Notes: generated by a model from the sequence alone, not told the origin. A stretch of DNA of 64,000 nt from Mangrovivirga halotolerans (GCF_026241165.1 NZ_JAPFQN010000010.1:124001-188000), one strand, 5' to 3'; shown: positions 37,909-47,273, numbered from the stretch's first letter. Made by a program: numbers and translations.

Positions 37909-38832
37909 TCAGATTTTAATAATATTTATTGAATTGTCCTGATCTGTGACTATTATTTGAGAATTCTTGACATTAAAAGTGCCACATTTATAATCCATCC
38001 CAATTTCTTCACCATAGGATTTTATAAGTTCCCCCTTCAAATTCCAGAGTTTTGAAGTTCCGTCTTCCGCAGATGTTAATATCATCCGACCATCAGGAGA
38101 AAACTCAGCCTGACTGATTTCATCCGTATGTCCTTTGATCAAAATTAATTTCTCTCCGTTCAAATTCCATATTACAGCTGTTTTGTCAAAACTTGCGGTA
38201 AGGATCATTTTATTATCCGGAGAAAAAATTGCAGCACTTACTCCACTGGTGTGATAATCGAAATCCCGTATTTTTTCTCCATGTATTTCCCATAATGAGG
38301 CTTTATTATCGTAACTTCCCAATAGAATCATGCTGTCATCACTCGAAAATGATCCCTGGTAAATTGTGCAGGTATGTCCCTCATAAGTTCGGATCAAATC
38401 TCCTTCAGAGGACCAGAGTTTAGCTATGTTATCGCCACCACCACTTAATATATACTTTCCATCATGAGAATACTCCACGGTTTTCACATATATTTTATCT
38501 GCTTCAACTGCTTTGATCTTTTCTCCATTAATACTCCAGATTATATAGGTTTGATCACTTCCGGCGGTAATAAATCTGCTTCCATCAGGAGAAAAAGTTA
38601 CGTCGTTGACACTTCTAAGATGATCGCTTATCGTGAGGATCTTATTTCCGGTTGAATCCCACAGGATAGCTTTCGCATCATCATCTCCTGTTAGGATATA
38701 TTTTCCATCAGGAGAAACGGCTAATGTTAATATGGTACTATTGAGGCTTTCAAAATTCTTTTGCTGACCCTTTGAGCTATAAGAACAAAGAAATATTAGA
38801 AGGAGAATGATTATCTTATTGTTTACGTTCAT
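37909..38832 (-). CDS. Secreted seven-bladed WD40 propeller protein
   Basis: This is a 307-residue exported protein: a signal peptide ends near SSKGQQ, followed by seven WD40 repeats of about 40 residues. Repeat units are recognisable by the phrases SPDGKYILTGDDD, SPDGSRFITAGSD, SHDGKYILSGGGD, SSDDSMILLGSYD, SPDNKMILTASFD, SPDGRMILTSAED and VKNSQIIVTDQD, each followed by a LW/IW strand. This is a complete single propeller, a protein-binding scaffold. It overlaps the end of the GT39 membrane glycosyltransferase gene by 17 bp. Secreted stand-alone propellers are unusual, and its partner is unknown. Confidence 0.9.
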   Translation of the reverse strand: MNVNNKIIILLLIFLCSYSSKGQQKNFESLNSTILTLAVSPDGKYILTGDDDAKAILWDSTGNKILTISDHLRSVNDVTFSPDGSRFITAGSDQTYIIWSINGEKIKAVEADKIYVKTVEYSHDGKYILSGGGDNIAKLWSSEGDLIRTYEGHTCTIYQGSFSSDDSMILLGSYDNKASLWEIHGEKIRDFDYHTSGVSAAIFSPDNKMILTASFDKTAVIWNLNGEKLILIKGHTDEISQAEFSPDGRMILTSAEDGTSKLWNLKGELIKSYGEEIGMDYKCGTFNVKNSQIIVTDQDNSINIIKI

Positions 38833-40345
38833 CTATTTCCTCTTTTATCTCTTCTTTTAAAATTTCATTTACATCAACGGATGCGTTTTTCAGTACCCAG
38901 ATCTTCGTCTCATATTCCCGGGCCATTTCATTTTTTAATTCGCCCGATAAATAAACTTCATCAAAAAACTCTCTTTCCCGTTTTCTTTCAGGGTCTTCAT
39001 CCCCCTCTGTTTTTACTAGTATTACGTGCCTGATCTCATTTTCCAAAGGAAACCAATACACGTAGTCAGCGTGGAATGTTACTGCCTGTGATCTTGTGTC
39101 TTTAGCATAATAATTGATTGCCCCGGCCTGGCCATAATTGTCGCAAAGGATTAAAGTATGTTCCGGATCATTGATTTCATTATAGGCTACTTGAGTTTTA
39201 TTTGCCATTTCCTTCCAGCCAAGCATATCGGCAAAATCCTGGGGTATGTGATGGTTTTCACCGTCTTCCCATCGTAATAACCCCAGTTCTTTATACTTTT
39301 CTGAGTTTTTGATGATCGCTTCCGGACTGTAAATCGGCAGGGCATAATTCAACACAGGAAGTGCCAAAACCACTACTACAATAACCATTGCGGGTCTTAG
39401 ATAGAACTTCCACTTGGTTAATGTGATCTTTTCAAGGTAAACACTACCAACTGCAATCAAAACGGGATATAATCCGATGGAGTAATAACTTTTTGCATTG
39501 AAAAAGATAAATAATCCCATGGTGAAGATAAATGACCATAAGATTACCCGTAGCTTCGAGAATAACGGGAAAATGATCAATGCTGTTAATCCGGCGATGA
39601 TGATAAACAAAGCACTAAAAAAGAACAGAAACTGAGTCATAATAAAATCACCGGTACTTACATTTACCAGTTGTATCCGTGAAAGCTGATCCAGGTGATA
39701 TAATACCGGGAATGAATGTGTATATTGCCAGATCAAATTTGGACTGATGATCAGCAATGCCAGGGTTATTGCAAAATAGAGATGTTTATTAGTGAATATT
39801 TTTCTTTGAGGTGTAATGATAAACGCAGGAATAAGTCCGAGCAACAGAAAAACAATATTGTACTTATTGAGAAAGCCAAAACCAAGCGACAACGCCAGGA
39901 AGTACAGCCATTTATTTTCCTTACTAAGTATGTATTTGATAATAAAGTAATAGGAAGTGGTCCACAACAGAAAGTCTAATGAATTAGGCTGAAAAAGAGT
40001 GTTAATTCGTGCAAATACTGAAAATATTATCGCAAGCGCTCCTAAAACACATGCAAACAGATTTCCTCCCAACGATTCGATAATCTTCCAGGTAACATAG
40101 AGTGTCAGAGCTCCAAAGAGGGCAGGAAAAAACTTGACCCAGAATTCACCATTACCGAGAAGAAAGATAATGGCTGAAATCCACGAGGTGACGGGTGGGA
40201 GGGACAAATAACCCCAGTCCAGATGTAACCCCTGATCTAAATGAAGAAATTCATCCCGGTGTAACTCATATACCGGATGAATAGCGAAATATTGAATGAT
40301 GAATTTGAGTATAATAAAGAATAATAGGGATAGCTTTTTTTTCAT
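38816..40345 (-). CDS. GT39/ArnT-like membrane glycosyltransferase
   Basis: This is a 509-residue polytopic protein of the dolichyl/undecaprenyl-phosphate-sugar mannosyltransferase superfamily. The first extracytoplasmic loop carries the catalytic D31-E32 motif (ELHRDEFLHLDQG), and GYLSLPPVTSWI matches the conserved loop after it. About 11 membrane helices precede a C-terminal soluble domain of about 150 residues. Such enzymes transfer a sugar from a lipid-linked donor to a lipid or protein on the outer face of the inner membrane. Co-expression with a secreted WD40 propeller gene, which starts inside its 3' end, is notable. Confidence 0.85.
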   Translation of the reverse strand: MKKKLSLLFFIILKFIIQYFAIHPVYELHRDEFLHLDQGLHLDWGYLSLPPVTSWISAIIFLLGNGEFWVKFFPALFGALTLYVTWKIIESLGGNLFACVLGALAIIFSVFARINTLFQPNSLDFLLWTTSYYFIIKYILSKENKWLYFLALSLGFGFLNKYNIVFLLLGLIPAFIITPQRKIFTNKHLYFAITLALLIISPNLIWQYTHSFPVLYHLDQLSRIQLVNVSTGDFIMTQFLFFFSALFIIIAGLTALIIFPLFSKLRVILWSFIFTMGLFIFFNAKSYYSIGLYPVLIAVGSVYLEKITLTKWKFYLRPAMVIVVVVLALPVLNYALPIYSPEAIIKNSEKYKELGLLRWEDGENHHIPQDFADMLGWKEMANKTQVAYNEINDPEHTLILCDNYGQAGAINYYAKDTRSQAVTFHADYVYWFPLENEIRHVILVKTEGDEDPERKREREFFDEVYLSGELKNEMAREYETKIWVLKNASVDVNEILKEEIKEEIDERKQ

Positions 40346-40361
40346 AGTTCTGATCCGGTAG

Positions 40362-40925
40362 TTATTTGATGATGCTTTTATATTCCTCCTGTGTAAGTCG
40401 GTATTGAATGATTGATAAATATTTTCCGTCTTTTTTGACGTGATCTTTTAGCTCTGCTTCCCGAATCATACCGTTCTTTTCCATGACTTTGCCCGATGCA
40501 GGGTTCCCTTCCATATAATGGGCGTGGATCTTATGAAGATTCAACTGGTTAAAACCATAATTAAGGATGGCTCCAATCGCTTCGGTGATGAATCCGGCAC
40601 CCCAAAAATCTTCTCCCAGCCAATAACCCAATTCAGCATGATTGAATCGCTTGTTAATTTTTAGTCCGATAGCACCGATAAATTCCTTATCAGTTTTAGT
40701 AGATACCTTGAATGTTACCTGGCTTCCCTCATTCCAGCCTTGATTGATCATGTTTAACCATGAAACAGCATCATCTTCGGAATATGGATGTGGGATATTT
40801 AGAGTGAATGCTTCAATTTTTTTGTTATTGGCCTGCCTGACAATATCCGGGACATCCGACACCAGCGGTTTGCTCAATATTAATCTGTCTGTTTTTAATA
40901 CTGGAAATTTATTTTTGGCAGTCAT
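40362..40925 (-). CDS. RimJ/RimL-type GNAT acetyltransferase
   Basis: This is a 187-residue GNAT protein. Its hallmark blocks are LGYWLGEDFWGAGFITEAIGAIL (cited as GYWLGEDFWGAGFITEA), NLHKIHAHYMEGNPASGKVMEKNGM (cited as GNPASGKVMEKNGM) and the N-terminal LKTDRLILSKP. It resembles ribosomal-protein or small-molecule acetyltransferases, and the acceptor is unknown. It lies 16 bp upstream of the GT39 gene on the same strand and may be the first gene of that transcript. Confidence 0.9.
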   Translation of the reverse strand: MTAKNKFPVLKTDRLILSKPLVSDVPDIVRQANNKKIEAFTLNIPHPYSEDDAVSWLNMINQGWNEGSQVTFKVSTKTDKEFIGAIGLKINKRFNHAELGYWLGEDFWGAGFITEAIGAILNYGFNQLNLHKIHAHYMEGNPASGKVMEKNGMIREAELKDHVKKDGKYLSIIQYRLTQEEYKSIIK

Positions 40926-40977
40926 TTGATTGAACTTTTCTCCTTGTCAATTTATGGATTTTGATAAAAAAATGGGT

Positions 40978-41571
40978 CTAATAAGCCGTTAATTTAAAAT
41001 CAAGGTTCCGCTTTACTGCTGGCCATTCTGATTCAATTATAGAAAAGACAACCGTATCCCGGTAACTGCCATCCGGATTGATCCGGTCGTTGCGTAATAC
41101 GCCATCTTGTTTTGCTCCTAATCGTAAGATTGCTTCCCGGGACCTGAAATTAAACCAGTCTGTTTTAAACTGAACTGCAATGGCATCTAATTTTTCAAAG
41201 GCATGCTTTAAGATCAGATATTTGCATTCAGTATTGACACCGGTTCGTTGAAAGCTGACTGAATACCATGTGTATCCCAGTGATATCCTTCGGTTATGTG
41301 GTTGAGCTTCATACAGACGGGTTGAGCCGATTATCCGATTGTTTTTTTTCTCAACTATAGCGAATGGCAAAGCAAGACCTGCATCTTTTTCATCAAGAGC
41401 TTTGCTTATATAGTTATCGACAGTTTCTTCTGATGGAATGGTGGCGTATTTTAAATTCCAGAGTTCACCATCTGTTGAAGCACTGACCAGATCTTCAGCA
41501 TGATCCTTCGTTAGTGGGATTAGTTTAACGAGATTTCCTTCCAGAGTGACAGGCTTTAGCCAGGGTTCCAT
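40978..41571 (-). CDS. RimJ/RimL-type GNAT acetyltransferase
   Basis: This is a 197-residue GNAT protein more distant from the adjacent one. Visible blocks are LEGNLVKLIPLTKDHAEDL, SLGYTWYSVSFQRTGVNTECKYLIL (cited as GYTWYSVSFQRTGVNTE) and FNFRSREAILRLGAKQDGVLRND. The acetyl-CoA loop is R-T-G-V-N rather than the usual Q/R-x-x-G-x-G, a divergence also seen in some related families. The acceptor is unknown. It lies 52 bp upstream of another GNAT gene on the same strand. Confidence 0.85.
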   Translation of the reverse strand: MEPWLKPVTLEGNLVKLIPLTKDHAEDLVSASTDGELWNLKYATIPSEETVDNYISKALDEKDAGLALPFAIVEKKNNRIIGSTRLYEAQPHNRRISLGYTWYSVSFQRTGVNTECKYLILKHAFEKLDAIAVQFKTDWFNFRSREAILRLGAKQDGVLRNDRINPDGSYRDTVVFSIIESEWPAVKRNLDFKLTAY

Positions 41572-41661
41572 AATTAGTGTTCAAGTTTATAATTGACGCT
41601 AAATATAACTGGCATTCATCCAAAAAACACAACAAGAAGGTTATTTCATTAAAATGGGTAT

Positions 41662-42771
41662 TTAATTTTTAGAACTGCTTTCAACAATGCGAACATTTTG
41701 ATAAGTATACTCATCAAAAACATAATCCCAGCAACCCATTCGATGGAAAAGTTCGCCACCAAAGCCTCTTTTAAATCGATGGACACCACTTAACGGGTGA
41801 TTTTGATCGAGGTTTGGAGCTGATCCGAACATGTCGTATTCTGAACAGCCATGCTCTTTTGACACCTGGATGGCCTTCCATTGTAAAGCATAGCTGGCAG
41901 GCATTTTATTTTGCATAGCAGTTGATGCTCCAAACAGATAGGTGCCACGATTTTTAGATAGGGCCAGAAACATCGATGATAGAGGATTACCTTCATGCTC
42001 AGCTATGAGTAATTTGACTTTTACTCCTTGCTGGCTGTTGTCCTGGTTTTTCCAGATTTGTTCGAAATAGTCTGGGGTTTGTTTTGGAAGGTTGCTTCTT
42101 ATGGCCGTTTCAGTATATAATTTGAACCAATCGTCAATCTTTTCCACTCCGTATTCATTGACTTCGATCCCTTTTTTGCTGGCTTTTTTGATCCGGTTCC
42201 GTGTGTGATAACGCATTCCTCTCAGAAGTTCTTCATTATCTTTTTTTAGGTCAAGAAAAAATGTGTTCATTGGCAGATTATCGCCTGGGCTTTTTCTCAG
42301 CTTATAGTTTTGAGTGTTGTAATTCAACCTCATTTCCTGGATATACTCCGACGGAGGACCGGTCCAGTTTCCGTCTTCATCATAATAATCATCTTCTTTT
42401 GACCATTGGTTTTGCCACATCAGGTCATAGCGGATGAATACGCAATTTGAAGGTAGCTGTCCTTTGATTATTTCAGATAGTTCTTCAAGGAAAATTCCGT
42501 GGTTTTCAAATGCCGGCTCAATCTTCGGACCATATGGAACGTATGCAAAACAATAATTTGCATCCAGGTATTTAATCAATATGAGGAGATCGTCGTTGGT
42601 GAACTTTGTGTTTTGTGACTGTGAATTGATCAGGTCTTTTGAAACGGTTATTTCAAAACCAGCAGGTATAAAGCCCTGGTTGTTTTTGATTTTTCCCCAA
42701 AAAGAGGTTTGGGGAAGAACATTTGTTGGTTTGAGATCGTTTAATTCCTTTTTTACTACCTGGCAATTCAT
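41662..42771 (-). CDS. FemAB-like aminoacyl/acyl transferase
   Basis: This is a 369-residue protein of the FemAB/FemX GNAT-related fold: two GNAT-like domains, the second containing LRGMRYHTRNRIKKASKKGI (the conserved R-Y-x-x-R-x-x-I/V-x-x-A motif), LIAEHEGNPLSSMFLALSKNRGTYLFGAST, here LIAEHEGNPLSSMFLAL, and a C-terminal YDMFGSAPN segment. Family members add amino acids from aminoacyl-tRNA to peptidoglycan precursors or acyl groups to exopolysaccharides. Which of these applies is not determined. It is on the same strand as neighbouring GNAT genes but separated by 90 bp. Confidence 0.85.
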   Translation of the reverse strand: MNCQVVKKELNDLKPTNVLPQTSFWGKIKNNQGFIPAGFEITVSKDLINSQSQNTKFTNDDLLILIKYLDANYCFAYVPYGPKIEPAFENHGIFLEELSEIIKGQLPSNCVFIRYDLMWQNQWSKEDDYYDEDGNWTGPPSEYIQEMRLNYNTQNYKLRKSPGDNLPMNTFFLDLKKDNEELLRGMRYHTRNRIKKASKKGIEVNEYGVEKIDDWFKLYTETAIRSNLPKQTPDYFEQIWKNQDNSQQGVKVKLLIAEHEGNPLSSMFLALSKNRGTYLFGASTAMQNKMPASYALQWKAIQVSKEHGCSEYDMFGSAPNLDQNHPLSGVHRFKRGFGGELFHRMGCWDYVFDEYTYQNVRIVESSSKN

Positions 42772-42866
42772 TGTTAAGCGTTCTTTTTACCAAAAATATC
42801 CGCAAAACAAGGAAAGATTTTTTACCTGGTAAACCTTTATGGCATAGAATTTTGAAATTTTATTAT

Positions 42867-43409
42867 TTAAACGTTTCTGATTATATCCTTCATAAGGTCT
42901 TTGACCGTATCCGATTCATTATCACCCGTTACATTGAGCATACTGAAATTGTGATTTTCAGTATTCATATATAATCTGAAAACAGGGCGGTTACCATCGT
43001 AGCTTTTTGCTTCTTTTTTAATGGTGCTAAACTCTGAAAATGGAATGACTGTTTTTGGTTTGATCAATCTACCTAACAGGCTTTTTCTTTCAATAACAAT
43101 GACCTTATAATTGAGATCAATGGAAATACTTCGATTGGAAAGGATATTATTTAAAATTACCCAAAGGTCTATTATTGTAAATAGCGAAATGAGTACTACC
43201 ATGCTTAGTTCAGGATCTGTATTATTAAATAACCAGATCCATGGTGCGACCATTAAAATCGAACCTAAAACTATGGTGAAAGCCGATAGCTTTTTTTCCT
43301 GGATGATTATTTTATCTTCTGATGCTTTTAATACCTCTTCGAGTCCTAATGTTGTGGTTACCGATTGTAAATCCTCAATCTTACTGCTTTCAATATCTAT
43401 CTTAAACAT
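42867..43409 (-). CDS. Two-helix membrane protein with PH-like C-terminal part
   Basis: This is a 180-residue protein with two adjacent hydrophobic helices (about 45-65 and 70-90). The rest (SISIDLNYKVIVIERKSLLG, VIPFSEFSTIKKE, RPVFRLYMNTENHNFSMLNV) reads like a beta-rich pleckstrin-homology-like domain of the bPH type found in bacterial membrane proteins. The function is unknown and I recognise no exact family. It stands alone, with spacer on both sides. Confidence 0.6.
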   Translation of the reverse strand: MFKIDIESSKIEDLQSVTTTLGLEEVLKASEDKIIIQEKKLSAFTIVLGSILMVAPWIWLFNNTDPELSMVVLISLFTIIDLWVILNNILSNRSISIDLNYKVIVIERKSLLGRLIKPKTVIPFSEFSTIKKEAKSYDGNRPVFRLYMNTENHNFSMLNVTGDNESDTVKDLMKDIIRNV

Positions 43410-43644
43410 CCCATTTTGGTTTAGATTAAAAAATGATGTAATATCTGGAATGGTTGGTCTGCCGAAAGTAAATATTAAAATTTTTTACTCCAAATAAATG
43501 TCATGTTTTGTCAAAACGAGATCTTTTTTATTTGATTAAGCTATTTAAGATCATTTAAAATTACAATAATTAGTCAATATAGTTATAAATCAGCAGAAGG
43601 TACTGATGTATGATTACCGGAATTTGGTGTTTTGAAGGTTTCAA

Positions 43645-45231
43645 TCAGCTGTTAACTTCATTTAAGGCAAGATCCTGGTACTGATGAAACAGATCTTCAC
43701 AGAATTTATCCCAGTCAGCAGCTACTTCAACGATTGATTCATCGGGTGATACAAGTGTTGGCACAGACATGAATTTTTCCATATTTACACTAAAGTGTCT
43801 CTTTATATCCTCCGGTGAGTCTTCAATTAGGTCATTGATAAATTCTTGAGCTGGGTACCAATCCTGGGCTCTTTTCAGATCATTGAATATCTGGGTAAGT
43901 AAGACATTTCTTGGGCCTTCCCATAGCTCATTGATCACCGAATCTCTGAATAGCCGTGGAAGTGCAGAGAAATCTTCCATAACCCCATGCCCACCTAAAA
44001 ATGACATGGCCTCCCGGATCACATTGGTGCAATCCTGTGTGCCGGTGATCTTCTGTAACATGATTAATTCCCTGATCCTGAACTTTCTCTTTTTATCATC
44101 AATAGATAGCGCTTTTCCGTTCTTTGATTTTTCTTTTATATCCAGAAATTCGCTGTACAGTTTAAATGCCCCGGCGGTGGTTCTTTTGGTAAAATGTTCC
44201 AGTTTTTTAGTCTGTGCCCGCACCAAAGGGAAATGACTAACCGATATACCGAATGCTTCGCGAAACTCACTATATTTCACAGCTTCTCTTACGGCGCGCG
44301 TCATATAGGCAGCAGAAGAAAGACCCACAGTTAATCTTGAGTAGGTAAGCACAATTTCCACTACATTGGCCAGACCTCGTTCCATTGGACCTACCGGGTA
44401 TGCAATGGCGCCTTCAAGTGTGATCTCGCAGGTGGTGAGTTCACGGGTACCCATCTTATCTTTTAACCGGTCGATTCTAAAGCCATTTCTTTTTTCTTTT
44501 TCTTTATCTCCGGGTAGCCATGAGGGCATCACAAATAGAGCTACTTTTTCTTCACCCCGGGGTTTGGCTGTAACAACCACATAGTCTGCATGGGTAGCCG
44601 AACAAAAGAATTTTGAGCCGTATAGTTTCCATTGACCATTCTCTTTTACTGCCTCAACTTTATTGGCCGGTATGTCTGATCCGCCCTGTTTTTCAGAAAT
44701 GTATTGCGCCCCGATCCCAAGTTCTCCATCAATACCTTCTTTGCAGTGTTTTAATATTCTTTTCGTTTCGGGTGAGTCAGCAAATTTATTTAATAGTTCG
44801 ACAAGTCCCTCGGTGCATGTCACCGGACAGGCAATGCAGGATTCTCCATTTTCATAGATCAACATCATTTTGATCAGTCTTACCCAATCTGACTGATCAT
44901 CTGAAAAAAGTTTTTCCCCATAAACTTCTCGTTCCATTTCTTCCACCTCATGCGGCCTGACGATCCGATCGATCCGATTGTGGTATGCATCGAAATGCGT
45001 TAAGAATGGTCTTTTTTCAGGCTTGCTGATCCTCTCCGAAAGATCTCTCCATCGGTAGGAGACTTTATCAGAAATTTTTCTGGCTTCTTTATCTGCTTCT
45101 TCCCAGTGTTTCCCGGAATAGTGCTTTAGGACTTTCTGTAAGAAATGATCATCGGTATAGTAATTAACCTGGTCTCGCCATGCGAGGTATTCGTCAAAAC
45201 TGTATGGGTTGTTTCTATTGGGTAGGGACAT
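43645..45231 (-). CDS. AidB-like acyl-CoA dehydrogenase
   Basis: This is a 528-residue flavoprotein of the acyl-CoA dehydrogenase superfamily with an AidB-like profile: the FAD-binding ISEKQGGSDIPAN (compare ITEKQGGSDV), WKLYGSKFFCSATHADY, FRIDRLKDKMGTRELTTCE (cited as RIDRLKDKMGTRE), YSRLTVGLSSAAYMTRAVREAV and YLGGHGVMED-like FLGGHGVMEDFSALPRLFRD. AidB proteins protect DNA from alkylation, but many relatives are ordinary dehydrogenases. Length is close to AidB. It appears monocistronic. I place it in the AidB-like branch, not as proven AidB. Confidence 0.88.
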   Translation of the reverse strand: MSLPNRNNPYSFDEYLAWRDQVNYYTDDHFLQKVLKHYSGKHWEEADKEARKISDKVSYRWRDLSERISKPEKRPFLTHFDAYHNRIDRIVRPHEVEEMEREVYGEKLFSDDQSDWVRLIKMMLIYENGESCIACPVTCTEGLVELLNKFADSPETKRILKHCKEGIDGELGIGAQYISEKQGGSDIPANKVEAVKENGQWKLYGSKFFCSATHADYVVVTAKPRGEEKVALFVMPSWLPGDKEKEKRNGFRIDRLKDKMGTRELTTCEITLEGAIAYPVGPMERGLANVVEIVLTYSRLTVGLSSAAYMTRAVREAVKYSEFREAFGISVSHFPLVRAQTKKLEHFTKRTTAGAFKLYSEFLDIKEKSKNGKALSIDDKKRKFRIRELIMLQKITGTQDCTNVIREAMSFLGGHGVMEDFSALPRLFRDSVINELWEGPRNVLLTQIFNDLKRAQDWYPAQEFINDLIEDSPEDIKRHFSVNMEKFMSVPTLVSPDESIVEVAADWDKFCEDLFHQYQDLALNEVNS

Positions 45232-45312
45232 GACCTTTTTTACCTATTAATATAAGGTTATTGATCAGGAAATCAAAAGGTGAAACCGGGGTGACGAATT
45301 GCAAATAGTGTA

Positions 45313-46152
45313 TTACTCCAGTTCAATGATTGTCTTTTCCGTACGGGTGTACTCAGCGGTTTTTTGTTCGATCTCCCTGATCGAGTATATCAGCCATCCT
45401 GAATCGTGTATTCTCGAAGCCAGCCAGGTGGTATAAGCTGGATCCTTAATAGAATTTTTCGGAAATATTTTCTTCAGAAGTTCTTCGTCTGCTTTTTGTT
45501 CCTTTTGCAAAATGTAGGTGTAATCTTCCATGTCCACATCATCGAGCCAAAGGTAGGTTGTTACCAGCATTTCGTCTTCTTTATCGTAACCTGCCAGTTC
45601 ACTTTCAAATTCATAAGTTTCTTTATAGATCAGTTCTGATCCGTGAAATTCATGAAACTGATTGATCTTTTCCCTTGTGTTTTTTTCTATCCGATCGGCC
45701 AGTGCCTGGTAGGATAATGAGATGTCATTTAATTTTTCGAGTGAATCCACTTTTTTGATCAGGGCTTCTTTTACTTCCTGGGTGTTGATGATCTTTCTAA
45801 GGCTGCCAAATTCATCCGTATAATATTTAAACGTTAGACCCTTCATCATCGAATCATGGACCTTGTTTTCTTTATTGCCTGGTCCGCTTTCTACATTTTG
45901 AAAATGCCAGGAAATCAGATATGAAGATTCAGAAGAATCTGTTACTGTGATTTCAACATCATACTTAATAATCAAGTAGGAGGTGGTATCCGTACCTTTC
46001 AGGCTCATCCTTTCTTCGTGGATGGTATAATTTTGAGATTCGTTCAGATCCCAATAGCTGATAACCTGTACTGAAGAGTCTGCCGGATTAATCTGGGCAC
46101 TGGCAGCTATCGATGAAAAAATGAAAGAAGAAAAAAAGAAGATGTATCTCAT
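45313..46152 (-). CDS. Exported protein of unknown function
   Basis: This is a 279-residue protein with a signal peptide (FFFSSFIFSSIAASAQ) and a beta-rich body: YWDLNESQNYTIHEERMSLKG, YDVEITVTDSSESSYLISWHF, then a Lys/Glu-rich helical part (VKEALIKKVDSLEKLNDISLS) and a final set of strands (YTWLASRIHDSGWLIYSIREIEQKT). No membrane anchor is seen after the signal peptide. I do not recognise a family. It lies 27 bp downstream of the cyclase gene and probably shares its transcript. Confidence 0.7.
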   Translation of the reverse strand: MRYIFFFSSFIFSSIAASAQINPADSSVQVISYWDLNESQNYTIHEERMSLKGTDTTSYLIIKYDVEITVTDSSESSYLISWHFQNVESGPGNKENKVHDSMMKGLTFKYYTDEFGSLRKIINTQEVKEALIKKVDSLEKLNDISLSYQALADRIEKNTREKINQFHEFHGSELIYKETYEFESELAGYDKEDEMLVTTYLWLDDVDMEDYTYILQKEQKADEELLKKIFPKNSIKDPAYTTWLASRIHDSGWLIYSIREIEQKTAEYTRTEKTIIELE

Positions 46153-46179
46153 AATTTAAAAACGGTCTTTATGTTCCGG

Positions 46180-46941
46180 TTATTCAAATATAGCAACAAC
46201 TCTTGCCGGAGCACCAGAAGCACCGACAATCTTCAATGGAAATACAGAAACTTTGAAACCCGTAAAAGGTAAAGCATCGAGGTTTACGAGCTGCTCCATG
46301 TGACAGTATTCTTTATCCTGCCCGACAAGGTGAGCCTCCCAGAAAAGATCCGGGTCGTTGGTTTCTTTAGCTCTTTTGATCATGCATGGGAGGGGCAGGT
46401 CCCAGCCCCAGGCATCGATTCCCATCACTTTAATTCCCTGGTCGATCAGCCATTCTGTGGCTTTGGCACTCATTCCGGTTCCCTTTTTATGAAAATCTTT
46501 GGTTCCGTTGAATTTATCCCTGCCCGTTCGGATTAGTACGATCATTCCCGGCTTGATATCCAGATCATTTTTGGACAAAAACTCTTTAATGTCCTGGACA
46601 GTTATTGGATCAAAATCTTCTTTGTGTTTCATGTCAATGACGATTCCGTCACCATAGCACCATTCGAGGGGTACCTCATCGATAGTTTTTGCTTTTTGTC
46701 CGTTTACAGTAGGAGAGTAGTGCCAGGGAGCATCGATGTGGGTGGTGGAATGGATACCCATTTTCTCGATTGTGTCATCAGCCCAGCCAACGAAGTTCTT
46801 AGGAAAGAGTCTGAATGGCAATCCAAGCAGCCTGATCAACCATTTTGCCTTTTTATGAGGTTTATGTTTGATCTTGACCTTCATAAACCAGGGATCTTCG
46901 GTGTTGTATTTAATTGGCTTGGAAAGGTCTACGATTTTCAT
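46180..46941 (-). CDS. Cyclase family (kynurenine-formamidase-like) metal hydrolase
   Basis: This is a 253-residue protein of the cyclase/polyketide-cyclase superfamily. The zinc motif is H64-x3-H68-x-D70-x3-H74 (HSTTHIDAPWHY), matching HxGTHxDxPxH. The N-terminus MKIVDLSKPI is typical. Members include kynurenine formamidase and several amide or ester hydrolases. No tryptophan-catabolism genes are present nearby, so kynurenine is not suggested by context. An upstream -7-type element precedes it. It is likely the first gene of a two-gene transcript. Confidence 0.85.
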   Translation of the reverse strand: MKIVDLSKPIKYNTEDPWFMKVKIKHKPHKKAKWLIRLLGLPFRLFPKNFVGWADDTIEKMGIHSTTHIDAPWHYSPTVNGQKAKTIDEVPLEWCYGDGIVIDMKHKEDFDPITVQDIKEFLSKNDLDIKPGMIVLIRTGRDKFNGTKDFHKKGTGMSAKATEWLIDQGIKVMGIDAWGWDLPLPCMIKRAKETNDPDLFWEAHLVGQDKEYCHMEQLVNLDALPFTGFKVSVFPLKIVGASGAPARVVAIFE

Positions 46942-46967
46942 GCTTTGCTATTGATTGGGTGAAATGA

Positions 46968-46975
46968 CAAAGATA
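46968..46975 (-). promoter_or_regulatory. Candidate -7 element for cyclase gene
   Basis: On the minus strand this reads TATCTTTG, a match to the Bacteroidota TAnnTTTG -7 box, 27 bp upstream of the cyclase ATG. A TTTC at N18 is only a partial -33 element, so this is moderate. Confidence 0.45.
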
Positions 46976-47048
46976 AAGTTTTGATTGAGAATGGAAAATT
47001 TCAGGTAGAAGGTTAAAGTGTTTGCTTGAATAGACAAGAGAATTAAAT

Positions 47049-47108
47049 GACCGGGGTACAATCCCTTCATTTCATAAAAAGTCCGAAGTTACGCTATCGC
47101 TAAACTCC
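47049..47108. repeat. R2 intergenic repeat, copy 1
   Basis: The core is GACCGGGGTACAATCCC, then TTCATTTCATAAAAAGTCCG and GCTATCGCTAAACTCC. It aligns with copies at 47914, 52510 and 53077. A GGG...CCC dyad near the left end is shared. Similarity was judged by eye. Confidence 0.7.
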
Positions 47109-47177
47109 TGGCAGCTGGGGATGGAAAGAAGGAGAAGATGAGCCAAGATTAACCAAAATTTAAAAAAGATTAAAAGG

Positions 47178-47266
47178 ATTTAAATTATCCTATTAATCCT
47201 TTCACTTAGTAAATCTGAGCACTGACGACAGATGTCATCATTTTCAATTCAGACTAAAGGAACATG
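47178..47266. repeat. R1 intergenic repeat, copy A
   Basis: This 89-bp copy begins ATTTAAATTATCC and contains ACTGACGACAGATGTCATC, then TTTTCAATTCAGACTAAAGG. It aligns over its whole length with copies at 49655 and 50710 and lies 8 bp from the stop codon of the adjacent gene. Confidence 0.75.
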
Positions 47267-47273
47267 GGATTTG

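Larger units (their letters stand above)
46976..47273. other. Spacer holding repeats R2 and R1
   Basis: This spacer of about 300 bp has an R2 repeat copy (47049-47108) followed by an R1 copy (47178-47266) that ends 8 bp from the stop codon of the next minus-strand gene. No gene is seen. Confidence 0.6.
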
